A stretch of 12,165 nt of DNA from positions 1 to 12,165 of the forward strand of contig DFKO01000141.1 of assembly GCA_002373855.1 (NCBI GenBank). The letters are read 5' to 3'. Position 1 is the stretch's first letter, and each line of letters opens with the position of its first letter. Shown here piece by piece: positions 1-6,959 of this stretch. The notes under the pieces are model-generated. The model worked only from the letters and a program-made list of their open reading frames with translations, had not been told where the DNA came from and searched no databases. Made by a program: the position numbers and the translations under genes. Source of the DNA: Lachnospiraceae bacterium UBA3643. Lineage in GTDB: Bacteria > Bacillota > Clostridia > Lachnospirales > Lachnospiraceae.

Positions 1-68
1 TGGCAGACAGGCTAGACTAAGGATCTAGTGTTGGAAACGACGTGCGGGTTCAAGTCCCGCCTTCCGCA
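1..68 (+). tRNA. tRNA-Leu, anticodon AAG (5' end cut off by the window)
   Basis: This is the 3' part of a class II tRNA. The anticodon stem CTAGA (12-16) pairs with TCTAG (24-28). The 7-base loop CTAAGGA (17-23) gives anticodon AAG at 19-21, which reads CUU leucine codons, and also CUC if A34 is deaminated to inosine. The long variable arm (29-43) holds a small stem GTTG/CGAC around a GAAA loop, as expected for leucine tRNAs. The T arm is GCGGG-TTCAAGT-CCCGC (44-60). The acceptor 3' strand CTTCCGC (61-67) is followed by discriminator A68. CCA is not encoded. About 16-18 bases of the 5' acceptor and D arm lie before base 1. The fold and the AAG reading are direct from sequence; the decoding statement is general knowledge. 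Confidence 0.93.
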
Positions 69-71
69 TGG

Positions 72-108
72 AAAAAAGAGCAATCACATGAAGTGGTTGC
101 TCTTTTTT
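72..108 (+). terminator. Intrinsic terminator of the tRNA-Leu gene
   Basis: A hairpin lies four bases after the tRNA. Arms GAGCAATCAC (78-87) and GTGGTTGCTC (93-102) pair with one T-G wobble around the loop ATGAA. They are flanked by six A residues (72-77) and six T residues (103-108). The T tract follows the stem on the + strand, so it should stop tRNA transcription before the downstream membrane protein gene. The A tract also allows some termination from the other strand. Confidence 0.9.
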
Positions 109-169
109 GCGCGCAAGAAGTATAAGACTTTATCAAAATAAATTGAAAATTGTATTAACAATCAGGGAT

Positions 170-192
170 ATGATATCATTTATCCGGATAAA
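170..192. promoter_or_regulatory. Tandem palindromes over the ribosome site of the membrane glycosyltransferase gene
   Basis: Two perfect palindromes sit end to end just before the ATG at 199: ATGATATCAT (170-179) and TTTATCCGGATAAA (179-192). The only Shine-Dalgarno-like bases for the gene (GGAT, 186-189) lie inside the second palindrome. The pair could be an operator. In RNA, the 14-bp palindrome has no loop bases of its own, so intermolecular pairing or protein binding is more likely than a hairpin. The palindromes are seen directly; a regulatory role is inference. Confidence 0.35.
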
Positions 193-198
193 AGATTT

Positions 199-1509
199 AT
201 GAAAGATATTAAGTTAAACAGGATTCAAAAAATAATAATTGCCCTCGTTTTCCTGATTTCTCTTGCGGGAGCATATCTGATAGATGAAACATTTTGCCCC
301 GATGAGTATGGCAGGAGACTGCTCTCTGACTGGATATGTCAAAATGGCAGACTGCCTCTTGGGGATGAGCCGGAGCTCATAATAGGTGAGTGGGGGTTCT
401 CGTATGCATTAAGGCCCTATGTATCAGCTATTATCGGTGCGTTATTTACAAAACTGTTTTCCGTTCTTGGCTTTGCCGGGAGGATGCTTCTTGTGGCATC
501 AAGAATGTGCAGTGTCATATCAATCACGTCAGCCGCTTATTTCGGATTAAAATTGGGTAATGAGGTTCTGGATAATAAAGAGTCATCGGTATTAATGACT
601 GTTGTGCTGGTGTTTAATCCCCAGACTCTTTTCCTCGGTATGTATCAGAATAATGACATTCTCTCGATTGCTGCCGTTATGGCGGTTATATACTGCATAA
701 TTAAGGGTAACAGGGATAAGTGGAATATCAGAGCGTGTATAATGCTGTCAATCAGTGTATCTGTATGTCTCCTTAGCTACTATACGGTATACGGATGGTT
801 GCTGGTTCTCGGAATCGTATTTTTGTTCTCTTTAATCAGAAACAGCGGGGATAAAGCATCCGGGATTATAAAGAAAATACTCCTTATAGCTGCACTGATT
901 ACTTTATGTGCGGGCTGGTTTTTTATCAGAAATGCACTGATACATAACGGGGATTTTCTGGGGGTCGCATCGGAGGAAACAAGCCGTAATCAACTGATTG
1001 CCCAAGGCTATAATGTCATACCATACGACAGACCTTGTGATAACGGAGTATCGTTTATTTCTTTTCTGACCGGCAACAATTTCAGCTGGATTCATTTTAC
1101 GATAAGGAGTACATTTGCAGCATTCGGATATATGAACATCTGGATTGCCAAATGGATGTACTGGATATATTACCTTCTGATAATCTTTTATGTGGCTTTA
1201 TATCTTTTGTTTGATCTGTTTGGTAAACGAAAGCAGTATCATAAGATGATGGACTTCATCGTGATCTTATCGGGAATGATCACTGTGGGACTGTCAGTTT
1301 ATCAGTCATATTTCAGGGATTATCAGCCCCAGGGCAGATATATAATCACGGTCCTCATCTCTGCCGGATATATGATGGGCAGGGGAGCTGACCGGATTAC
1401 AGATAAAACCGGGAAAAAATGGATTGCAAATGCCGGTTCTGTATTGTGGTTTTGTCTGTCTCTATCGGTATTTTTGCTATATATGAGCAAAATGTTTATT
1501 CAAATCTGA
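199..1509 (+). CDS. Polytopic membrane protein, GT-C (GT39/PMT-like) glycosyltransferase family
   Basis: A 436-residue membrane protein with about ten hydrophobic segments (for example 11-29, 76-90, 133-148, 155-168, 180-211, 226-244, 320-340, 352-368, 380-393, 412-431). After the first segment comes an acidic motif in the first outside loop (CPDEYGRR, Asp35-Glu36), where GT-C enzymes carry the catalytic acid. Later features match the same superfamily: GWFFIRN near 239-245 followed by HNGDFLG (249-255), and YQPQGRY near 375-381. Such enzymes use a lipid-linked sugar donor and transfer the sugar to a lipid, glycan or protein on the outer face of the membrane. The substrate cannot be told from the sequence. 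The start is the first in-frame ATG; its ribosome site is weak (GGAT, nine bases upstream, inside a palindrome). The gene follows a tRNA terminator, so it should have its own promoter, but I found no convincing one: TTGAAA (143-148) and TATGAT (169-174) are 20 bases apart. The family call is fairly firm at superfamily level only. Confidence 0.72.
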   Translation: MKDIKLNRIQKIIIALVFLISLAGAYLIDETFCPDEYGRRLLSDWICQNGRLPLGDEPELIIGEWGFSYALRPYVSAIIGALFTKLFSVLGFAGRMLLVASRMCSVISITSAAYFGLKLGNEVLDNKESSVLMTVVLVFNPQTLFLGMYQNNDILSIAAVMAVIYCIIKGNRDKWNIRACIMLSISVSVCLLSYYTVYGWLLVLGIVFLFSLIRNSGDKASGIIKKILLIAALITLCAGWFFIRNALIHNGDFLGVASEETSRNQLIAQGYNVIPYDRPCDNGVSFISFLTGNNFSWIHFTIRSTFAAFGYMNIWIAKWMYWIYYLLIIFYVALYLLFDLFGKRKQYHKMMDFIVILSGMITVGLSVYQSYFRDYQPQGRYIITVLISAGYMMGRGADRITDKTGKKWIANAGSVLWFCLSLSVFLLYMSKMFIQI

Positions 1510-1550
1510 TAAACTTTAATTCTGTTTATAATTTGTTAAGATTTTTTTTA

Positions 1551-1556
1551 TATAAT
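1551..1556 (+). promoter_or_regulatory. Candidate -10 box before the G1P dehydrogenase-like gene
   Basis: A perfect TATAAT lies 31 bases before the ATG at 1588, in a very AT-rich gap of 78 bases between two genes. No good -35 box is found at the usual distance: TTTATA at 1525-1530 is 20 bases away, and TTGTTA at 1533-1538 is 12. In DNA this AT-rich the match may be chance. If real, the dehydrogenase and the following GGDEF-EAL gene have a start site near 1563. Confidence 0.3.
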
Positions 1557-1573
1557 AATTTAGGGTAATTTTT

Positions 1574-1580
1574 GGGGAGG
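1574..1580 (+). promoter_or_regulatory. Strong ribosome binding site that selects the ATG at 1588
   Basis: GGGGAGG at 1574-1580 is a near-ideal Shine-Dalgarno site. It is only one base from the ATG at 1582 but seven bases from the in-frame ATG at 1588, so the latter is the better start. Confidence 0.8.
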
Positions 1581-1587
1581 AATGAAG

Positions 1588-2646
1588 ATGCACCAGTTTA
1601 CAAGGTTCAGTCTTCCACTGTGTATGGTGGTAGATGAAGGAGTTTTCGGACATACAGATGAGATACTTGAGGATTATATGCCCGGTATCACAAAAAAGAA
1701 AGCAATCCTTGTCACTGAAGAATTCTTAAAAAATACATATTCCGATATTGTCCGGGAGATATGTGATGATTTTGGAGAGGCGCCTGTATTTACTGTATCG
1801 GATGCAGATTATGAGACTGCCTCAGCACTGGCTAAAAAGATTAGCATGGAGAGTATCGGAGTTGTCATAGGTTTCGGAGGCGGAAGAGTACTTGATACTG
1901 CCAAGTATGCAGCTCATATCAGCAAGGCGGTTTACATCTGTCTCCCGACAACCCTCAGTAATGATTCATTAGCCAGCCCTTTTTCTGTGCTTACCATGGA
2001 GGGCAGGAGCAGAAAGACACTTCCCTGCAAGATTCCGACAGCTATCATAGTTGACACAGAAATGATTCGTAAGGCACCTGTATCCCAGACTATGTCAGGT
2101 ATAGGCGATACGATAGGAAAGTATACGGCAGTATATGACTGGGCCATTGCGGCCAAGGCAGGCAATGCCAGACTTGATGACTTTGCATACTCTATAGCAT
2201 CGATGTGCTGTGACAGCATTATGTACTGCGATGAGAAATCAATTCAGAGCAAACATTTCATGACGGCACTCTCGAGAGCCCTTGTAATGGGTGGCCTTGC
2301 AATGGAGATAGCGGGATCTTCAAGACCCTGCAGCGGCAGTGAGCACCTCTTTGCTCATGCTATAGAAGAGTATTATCCCGATATAAAGATTTCACATGGC
2401 CTGGCAGTTGCTCTCGGATGTGTGGGCTCAGCTAACTTTCAGGGAAGGGATGATATGAAGATAATCGAGGTATGCAAAAAGTACGGTCTTGATCTTAATC
2501 CCGAGACATACGGCATATCAAGGGATATGTTTGCAGATATATGGATGAAAGCTCCGGGCACAAGACCTGACAGGGTTTCAATCCTGAATGATACAGAATT
2601 AAACAGGGAGTGGATCGATGAGATCTATTCCCGAATGCAGAAATAA
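1588..2646 (+). CDS. sn-glycerol-1-phosphate dehydrogenase-like, iron-containing alcohol dehydrogenase superfamily
   Basis: A 352-residue soluble enzyme of the G1PDH/AraM branch of the dehydroquinate synthase-like, iron-containing alcohol dehydrogenase fold. The N-terminal half carries the nucleotide-binding glycine motif GFGGGRVLDTAK (residues 96-107), then PTTLSNDSLASPF (120-132), which resembles the PTxxSxDGxASPF motif of G1P dehydrogenases. The C-terminal helical half has the expected metal ligands: Asp174 (in GIGDTIGK), His253 (SGSEHLFAH) and His270 (SHG). Family members reduce dihydroxyacetone phosphate to sn-glycerol-1-phosphate with NAD(P)H and Zn or Ni. In archaea this starts membrane lipid synthesis; in Bacillus, AraM makes the G1P used for heptaprenylglyceryl phosphate. 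Length is closer to archaeal enzymes (about 350) than to AraM (about 390-400). An extended start at 1582 is possible but too close to the Shine-Dalgarno site. The next gene is 26 bases downstream with no terminator, so both are probably one transcript. The substrate is not proven; related branches act on other polyols or sugar phosphates. Confidence 0.82.
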   Translation: MHQFTRFSLPLCMVVDEGVFGHTDEILEDYMPGITKKKAILVTEEFLKNTYSDIVREICDDFGEAPVFTVSDADYETASALAKKISMESIGVVIGFGGGRVLDTAKYAAHISKAVYICLPTTLSNDSLASPFSVLTMEGRSRKTLPCKIPTAIIVDTEMIRKAPVSQTMSGIGDTIGKYTAVYDWAIAAKAGNARLDDFAYSIASMCCDSIMYCDEKSIQSKHFMTALSRALVMGGLAMEIAGSSRPCSGSEHLFAHAIEEYYPDIKISHGLAVALGCVGSANFQGRDDMKIIEVCKKYGLDLNPETYGISRDMFADIWMKAPGTRPDRVSILNDTELNREWIDEIYSRMQK

Positions 2647-2672
2647 AATTTTGAACGGAAGGTTTTATACCA

Positions 2673-4379
2673 ATGCTTAATTATTATCTTGATGATGATG
2701 ACAAAGAAGATCAGCTGATTTCCTCATCAAAGTCTCTGGGCAGACGGGTTTTTGAGATGGTGGTACTCATTATCCTCTATCTCGCGGCTGTGTATATTCA
2801 GGTATATTTTTCAGATATGCATGATGAATATTTTGGCGGAGTCAGGGCAGAAGATGTTCCCGGCATTTTTTCTGCTGTTCAGGTTTTGCTCCTTGTTGCA
2901 ATGGTTATTTCGAGCAAGATAGGATATTATGCGGGACTGATTATTTCCTCATTAAATTTAATATATTTAATTTTGACCATAGTCTTAAAACAGAGCTACA
3001 ACGGAGTTGTCGGAGGCTGCATCATTATCTCCGGTATGGTTATCATATGGATGATCCATATGTATTTAAAGAAACTTGAGAGAAAAGAAAAGCAGCTTTA
3101 TGACATAGTCCATACCGATATTCTGACAGAACTTCCCAACAGAAGAGCATTTAAGTCAAAACTCTCTGAGGTCATCGAGGAGTCAAGGATTAAAAATCAA
3201 AAGTTCGCCATAGCCATTATGGACCTTGATAATTTTAAGAATATAAATGATACGATCGGCCATGATTACGGTGATAAAGTTCTCTCCACAATGGCTAACC
3301 GCTGGAGAGACGTGACAAACAGAAAAGATTTTATCAGCCGACTCGGAGGAGATGAGTTTGCAGTAATCATATCTGATTATGAAGCGATAGCAGAACTTGA
3401 TGCACATCTTCATGAATTTATGGATGTACTCGAAAACAAGATTACTCTTAAGGGCAAAGAGTTTACGATATGCGGCAGTATGGGTGTGTCTGTATTTCCA
3501 AGTGACAGCCTTGATTCCAGCCAGCTGATGAAGTTTGCGGATACTGCTCTCTATGCAGCCAAGAATCAGGGCAAGAACAGGATATGCTACTTTGACGGTA
3601 TTATGAATGATGTACTTGAGCATGTAGTGGAGATGGAAAATGTCATCAGATATGCAATCAAGAATGATGCATTCTCCCTGGTATACCAGCCTCAGTACAG
3701 CATTAAGGATAAAAAATTAAGAGGCTTTGAGACACTTATCAGGCTTCATGATGAGAAGGGCGGTCCCTTAAGCCCCGGGGCATTTATACCCGTAGCTGAG
3801 AAGTCCACACTTATCATAGAGGTCGACAGATGGGTTCTTAGAAATGCGATGCATGACTTTAAACCGCTCCTTGAAAAAGCACCTGACGTGATACTCTCGA
3901 TTAATATCTCAGCGACTCACATGCTAGCTGACGGATTCCTCGATGATGTAGACAGTGCACTTAAGGAGACGAACTTCCCGCCTGAGAATCTGGAACTTGA
4001 GCTTACTGAGTCGGTATTTGTGGATTCCCTTGAAAAGGCCAAGAGTATTATGAGAGAGATCAAGGACAGAGGTATACATATTGCCCTTGATGATTTCGGA
4101 ACAGGATATTCGTCACTCAGCTATCTAAAGGAGCTTCCCATCGATCTGCTCAAGATTGACAAGGCTTTTGTTGATTCCATCACAGACGGCCCCAAGGAAG
4201 AGTCCTTTGTCGCTGCGATCATATCCTTAAGCCAGCTTATGCAGTTTGCAGTTATCTCTGAAGGCGTTGAGGAAGAGTACCAGCTTGATATATTAAGGAA
4301 TCTCGGATGCGATTATATCCAGGGATTTTTGTGGGGCAAACCCCAGGTCATCAACGATGCAGCTATCTTGCTGAGCTGA
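2673..4379 (+). CDS. Membrane-bound GGDEF-EAL protein, both domains with intact catalytic motifs
   Basis: 568 residues. An acidic N-terminus (LDDDDKED) is followed by four membrane segments (about 26-46, 65-81, 85-105, 112-131) with little outside them. A short helical linker leads to GGDEF (about 145-308) and EAL (about 320-560) domains in the cytoplasm. The cyclase signature is complete: MDLDNFKNIND with Asp184, and GGDEF at 225-229. The usual product-inhibition I-site RxxD five residues before it reads NRKD (216-219), so the key Arg is missing. The EAL domain keeps all main residues: Glu353 (ETL), Asn411, Glu443 and Glu446 (ELTES), Asp473-Asp474 (DDFGTGYSS), Lys494 and Asp496 (KID), Glu530 (EGVE), Gln550 (QGF). 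It could therefore both make and degrade cyclic di-GMP, with the net direction set by the membrane part or by GTP binding to GGDEF. The ribosome site GGAAGG (2657-2662) lies ten bases before the ATG. It is probably cotranscribed with the dehydrogenase and ends just before a strong terminator. Confidence 0.95.
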   Translation: MLNYYLDDDDKEDQLISSSKSLGRRVFEMVVLIILYLAAVYIQVYFSDMHDEYFGGVRAEDVPGIFSAVQVLLLVAMVISSKIGYYAGLIISSLNLIYLILTIVLKQSYNGVVGGCIIISGMVIIWMIHMYLKKLERKEKQLYDIVHTDILTELPNRRAFKSKLSEVIEESRIKNQKFAIAIMDLDNFKNINDTIGHDYGDKVLSTMANRWRDVTNRKDFISRLGGDEFAVIISDYEAIAELDAHLHEFMDVLENKITLKGKEFTICGSMGVSVFPSDSLDSSQLMKFADTALYAAKNQGKNRICYFDGIMNDVLEHVVEMENVIRYAIKNDAFSLVYQPQYSIKDKKLRGFETLIRLHDEKGGPLSPGAFIPVAEKSTLIIEVDRWVLRNAMHDFKPLLEKAPDVILSINISATHMLADGFLDDVDSALKETNFPPENLELELTESVFVDSLEKAKSIMREIKDRGIHIALDDFGTGYSSLSYLKELPIDLLKIDKAFVDSITDGPKEESFVAAIISLSQLMQFAVISEGVEEEYQLDILRNLGCDYIQGFLWGKPQVINDAAILLS

Positions 4380-4401
4380 TAATAAACAATGTATATTTCG
4401 G

Positions 4402-4464
4402 AATAAAAAGTATCCCCTGCCATGCTGAGCTGTCCGCAATGCATGGCAGGGGATACTTTTTATT
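4402..4464. terminator. Bidirectional intrinsic terminator between convergent genes
   Basis: A perfect 24-bp inverted repeat: arms 4402-4425 and 4441-4464 are exact reverse complements, with a 15-base loop. The stem core is CCCCTGCCATGC/GCATGGCAGGGG. The outer part pairs an A-rich with a T-rich tract, so either strand reads a GC-rich hairpin followed by ACTTTTTATT. It lies 22 bases after the stop of the + strand GGDEF-EAL gene and 14 bases past the stop of the - strand transglutaminase gene, so it should end both transcripts. Confidence 0.93.
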
Positions 4465-4478
4465 CACAACATTTCAAT

Positions 4479-6959
4479 TTACTTATCAGAGCCAATTTTT
4501 TTCTCAATCTGTTTTATCGTCTTAATACATATATCATAATCATCTTTCGATACTTGCTCCGGAGAGAATATTGCCTGACCGCATATTCTCATTGTATTTT
4601 GAGTGTCATCATCAGATACAGGTCTTTCTTTTAAGAATTCATACATCTCAATCGGAGTCAGGGGAGCGCTCAGTTTGTAATGTTTCATTACCTTTTTCTG
4701 GAACAGAATATATCTGATGTTCAGAGCATTGTTGTAATCACCTTTTTTAACTGCCGCGGATATTTTTATGCTGCTTAAAATAACCGGGAAGTATGTATGC
4801 ATGATAAGGAGAATCACGGTACCTGTCAGTACGAATATGAGAGGCAGGAGTATGAATCCGAATGATCCGTTTATGCTGAATTTAAAGCCGCTAAACACTG
4901 GTCTCGTATTAGCGGTTGTATCGCCGGTAGTTTCGGACTGCTGCGAGTCATCTCTTGTCATAAACAGACCTGCAAAGAGGGAACCGAAACTGTAATCGGT
5001 TAATATGACATTATCTGCAGACGGCGGAGTAAAGTCAAAAGGTATCCATCCGTAACCGTCAAGGTATATCTCTGTCCATGCGTGAGCGGAGCCGTCTGTC
5101 ACCTCGACTTTTACGCCCTGTATGTTGTCAAATACGGGAGTGAGACCGTCGCTCAGTAAATCGGTGGACTTGCCGGGGAGTGCTTCTGACTCAATGACAT
5201 TTGTAAATGTGATCATATATCCTTCCACATATCTTGTGGGGATGCCGATGGAACGGAGTATCAGTGCGGAGCTGGCTGCAAAGTGAGCACAGTAGCCGCG
5301 GCGCTGTTCATTCAGAAAATAATTAATAAAGTCCTGTCTGTAGGGCGTAACTCCGGGAGCCATGGTATATGAATAGTTTTCATAGAAATATCTGCGCAGA
5401 TCGGCTGCGGCAGCGAGAAAATACGCCTGTCTCTTTTCGGGATCAGTCTCTACATGGATGACTGAAATATATTTATCAATACCTGCCTCGTCTGAAATGG
5501 TTTTCATTGTTTCATCCAGATATGGAGGTATATCAAGGTATGTGCTGTATACAAATGTTTTATAATCATCTGATGGCGGATTGTCAGTCATATATGTATT
5601 TGATGATTCAAATGGCTCATATAAGACATCAATGACCGGCTTACCGTCTTCATTTATGCTCCTTGAAGAGGCGCTCTCTGTATAGTAAGGCATGTAATCA
5701 TATGTGGCATCTGCGTCGACATTAATGATATTCATCTTTCCGGTAGGACCGCCAAGGATCGGATTATGATCGGGAAAACTGTACATATCAGGCCTTATGC
5801 CGGCAGAGTTGTAATCATATAACTGATACGGGCTTGTGCTAAAAACATTATTGTCATAAGAGGTACCGATGTAGGCACGCAGGTAAAGGCTGTCTGTATT
5901 TGTGGGATTGAATGTCACGATGAGGTCGGTAGTATAGTCAGGACGCACTGAGGATACTCCGCCGAGCTGGCCCTGGCTTAAGCCGCCCTTTGACTGATAC
6001 CTGTCAAAGAATGAGTATATGCCGTTCTCGACAAAGGCCTTGATATATTCATCGGTAGTATTCTTGAGCAGATTTGATTCATGACGGGCGTCGGTATTGG
6101 AATAAAATATACCGCTGGTGAGCATGATGAACACGATGCAGAATACTATTGACCATGCACCTGTCGTGATCATGCCAAGTCCGTCTGAAATATATGAATG
6201 TGTATGAATCCTTGTTTTCTTTTTTTCTGACCTGAACGTCCGGAAATTCTTTTTCTTTCCGGTGATAGCCGGCGTCATATAATGACCGCTGCGCCCGAGT
6301 ACAGCCACGCTGATATATACGGAGAGGAGCATGATTATGTATATCAGAGAGGGACGTCTCTCGATATAGAGTCCTATCTGAACAATGGGAAATGTCAGGA
6401 TGAACGTCTCCACCAGATTCATGTATCCGGAGATCGTGATATTTAAAAGAAGTGACAGAAATGCTGCGACAAAGATCATGGCAACCGACACGGTGGTATA
6501 TCTGTCGGTGATTGCCTCGGAAGCTTCTCTTGCACTGTTTAAGTAGAAATATAAACTGTATTCCTGGTTAAGAGTGTTTACAAAAGCCTGAAAACCACTG
6601 TTTACGTACCAATATTTTAAGGCAATGGTAGCAGCAAAACCGATGAAAAACAGGATGTACCCAAGATAGAAAGTGACTGAATTGTAGTATATAAACGCTA
6701 CAAACATACTGATGAGCAGGATTGATATGGCTACAAAAGGTACATTGTATCTGAGGCCGAAACTGCTCACTGCGGCACCTACCGTACCAAAGCATGCAAA
6801 GAATATGAGTATACCTCTGATAAGGCACAGAAAGAGACGGCTGCCCATAAGTGCACTGCCACTGTAATCGATACTTTCAAGGGCAAAGCCGTTTGTATTT
6901 AGCTCTGCCTCGAAAATCTTTTTTTCTTTTTTGCTTTTGAAATAGTCGGTAATAATCAT
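4479..6959 (-). CDS. Membrane transglutaminase-like protein (TgpA/YebA type, with C-terminal DUF4129-like tail)
   Basis: 826 residues. The N-terminal third has about seven membrane segments (45-67, 73-91, 96-116, 156-174, 183-198, 205-222, 265-287) with a very basic cytoplasmic loop (235-252). A large outside region (288-700) holds the transglutaminase-core fold with catalytic Cys557 (RRGYCAHFAASSA), His626 (AHAWTE) and Asp642 (PFDFTPP); all three are present. One more membrane segment (701-721) leads to a cytoplasmic tail of about 100 residues that looks like the DUF4129 tail. The architecture matches TgpA of Pseudomonas and YebA of B. subtilis. The family is linked to envelope integrity; its true reaction (crosslinking, hydrolysis or peptidoglycan editing) is not settled. 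The stop codon of the DUF58 gene (TAA) directly touches this ATG and no clear Shine-Dalgarno site is present, so it is probably translated by coupling. The gene ends 14 bases from the bidirectional terminator. Confidence 0.92.
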   Translation of the reverse strand: MIITDYFKSKKEKKIFEAELNTNGFALESIDYSGSALMGSRLFLCLIRGILIFFACFGTVGAAVSSFGLRYNVPFVAISILLISMFVAFIYYNSVTFYLGYILFFIGFAATIALKYWYVNSGFQAFVNTLNQEYSLYFYLNSAREASEAITDRYTTVSVAMIFVAAFLSLLLNITISGYMNLVETFILTFPIVQIGLYIERRPSLIYIIMLLSVYISVAVLGRSGHYMTPAITGKKKNFRTFRSEKKKTRIHTHSYISDGLGMITTGAWSIVFCIVFIMLTSGIFYSNTDARHESNLLKNTTDEYIKAFVENGIYSFFDRYQSKGGLSQGQLGGVSSVRPDYTTDLIVTFNPTNTDSLYLRAYIGTSYDNNVFSTSPYQLYDYNSAGIRPDMYSFPDHNPILGGPTGKMNIINVDADATYDYMPYYTESASSRSINEDGKPVIDVLYEPFESSNTYMTDNPPSDDYKTFVYSTYLDIPPYLDETMKTISDEAGIDKYISVIHVETDPEKRQAYFLAAAADLRRYFYENYSYTMAPGVTPYRQDFINYFLNEQRRGYCAHFAASSALILRSIGIPTRYVEGYMITFTNVIESEALPGKSTDLLSDGLTPVFDNIQGVKVEVTDGSAHAWTEIYLDGYGWIPFDFTPPSADNVILTDYSFGSLFAGLFMTRDDSQQSETTGDTTANTRPVFSGFKFSINGSFGFILLPLIFVLTGTVILLIMHTYFPVILSSIKISAAVKKGDYNNALNIRYILFQKKVMKHYKLSAPLTPIEMYEFLKERPVSDDDTQNTMRICGQAIFSPEQVSKDDYDICIKTIKQIEKKIGSDK

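Noticed and set aside
143..174. TTGAAA and TATGAT as a promoter for the membrane glycosyltransferase gene
   Set aside because: The spacing is 20 bases, outside the usual 16-18, in AT-rich DNA.
1..198. tRNA 3' end as an integration site of a mobile island
   Set aside because: No integrase, no direct repeat of the tRNA end elsewhere in the window, and the following genes look like ordinary chromosome.
170..202. Ten-codon mini-frame (MISFIRIKDL) whose stop overlaps the membrane protein ATG, as a possible leader peptide
   Set aside because: The AGGG before it is only two bases from its ATG, there is no run of regulatory codons and no attenuator hairpin follows; its sequence is explained by the palindromes.
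1502..1549. Possible terminator after the membrane glycosyltransferase gene (AAATCT/AGATTT and ATAAAC/GTTTAT arms before a T tract)
   Set aside because: Stem is almost pure A-T, with an uneven internal loop and part of it within the coding end; too weak to claim.
3183..3623. 146-codon open frame on the - strand inside the first GGDEF domain
   Set aside because: It lies wholly opposite a well-supported GGDEF coding region, shows no recognisable domain and has no upstream promoter logic; it is a shadow frame.
4307..4634. Two short + strand open frames over the convergent gene ends and terminator
   Set aside because: They run across the bidirectional terminator hairpin and the ends of two real genes and have no ribosome site.
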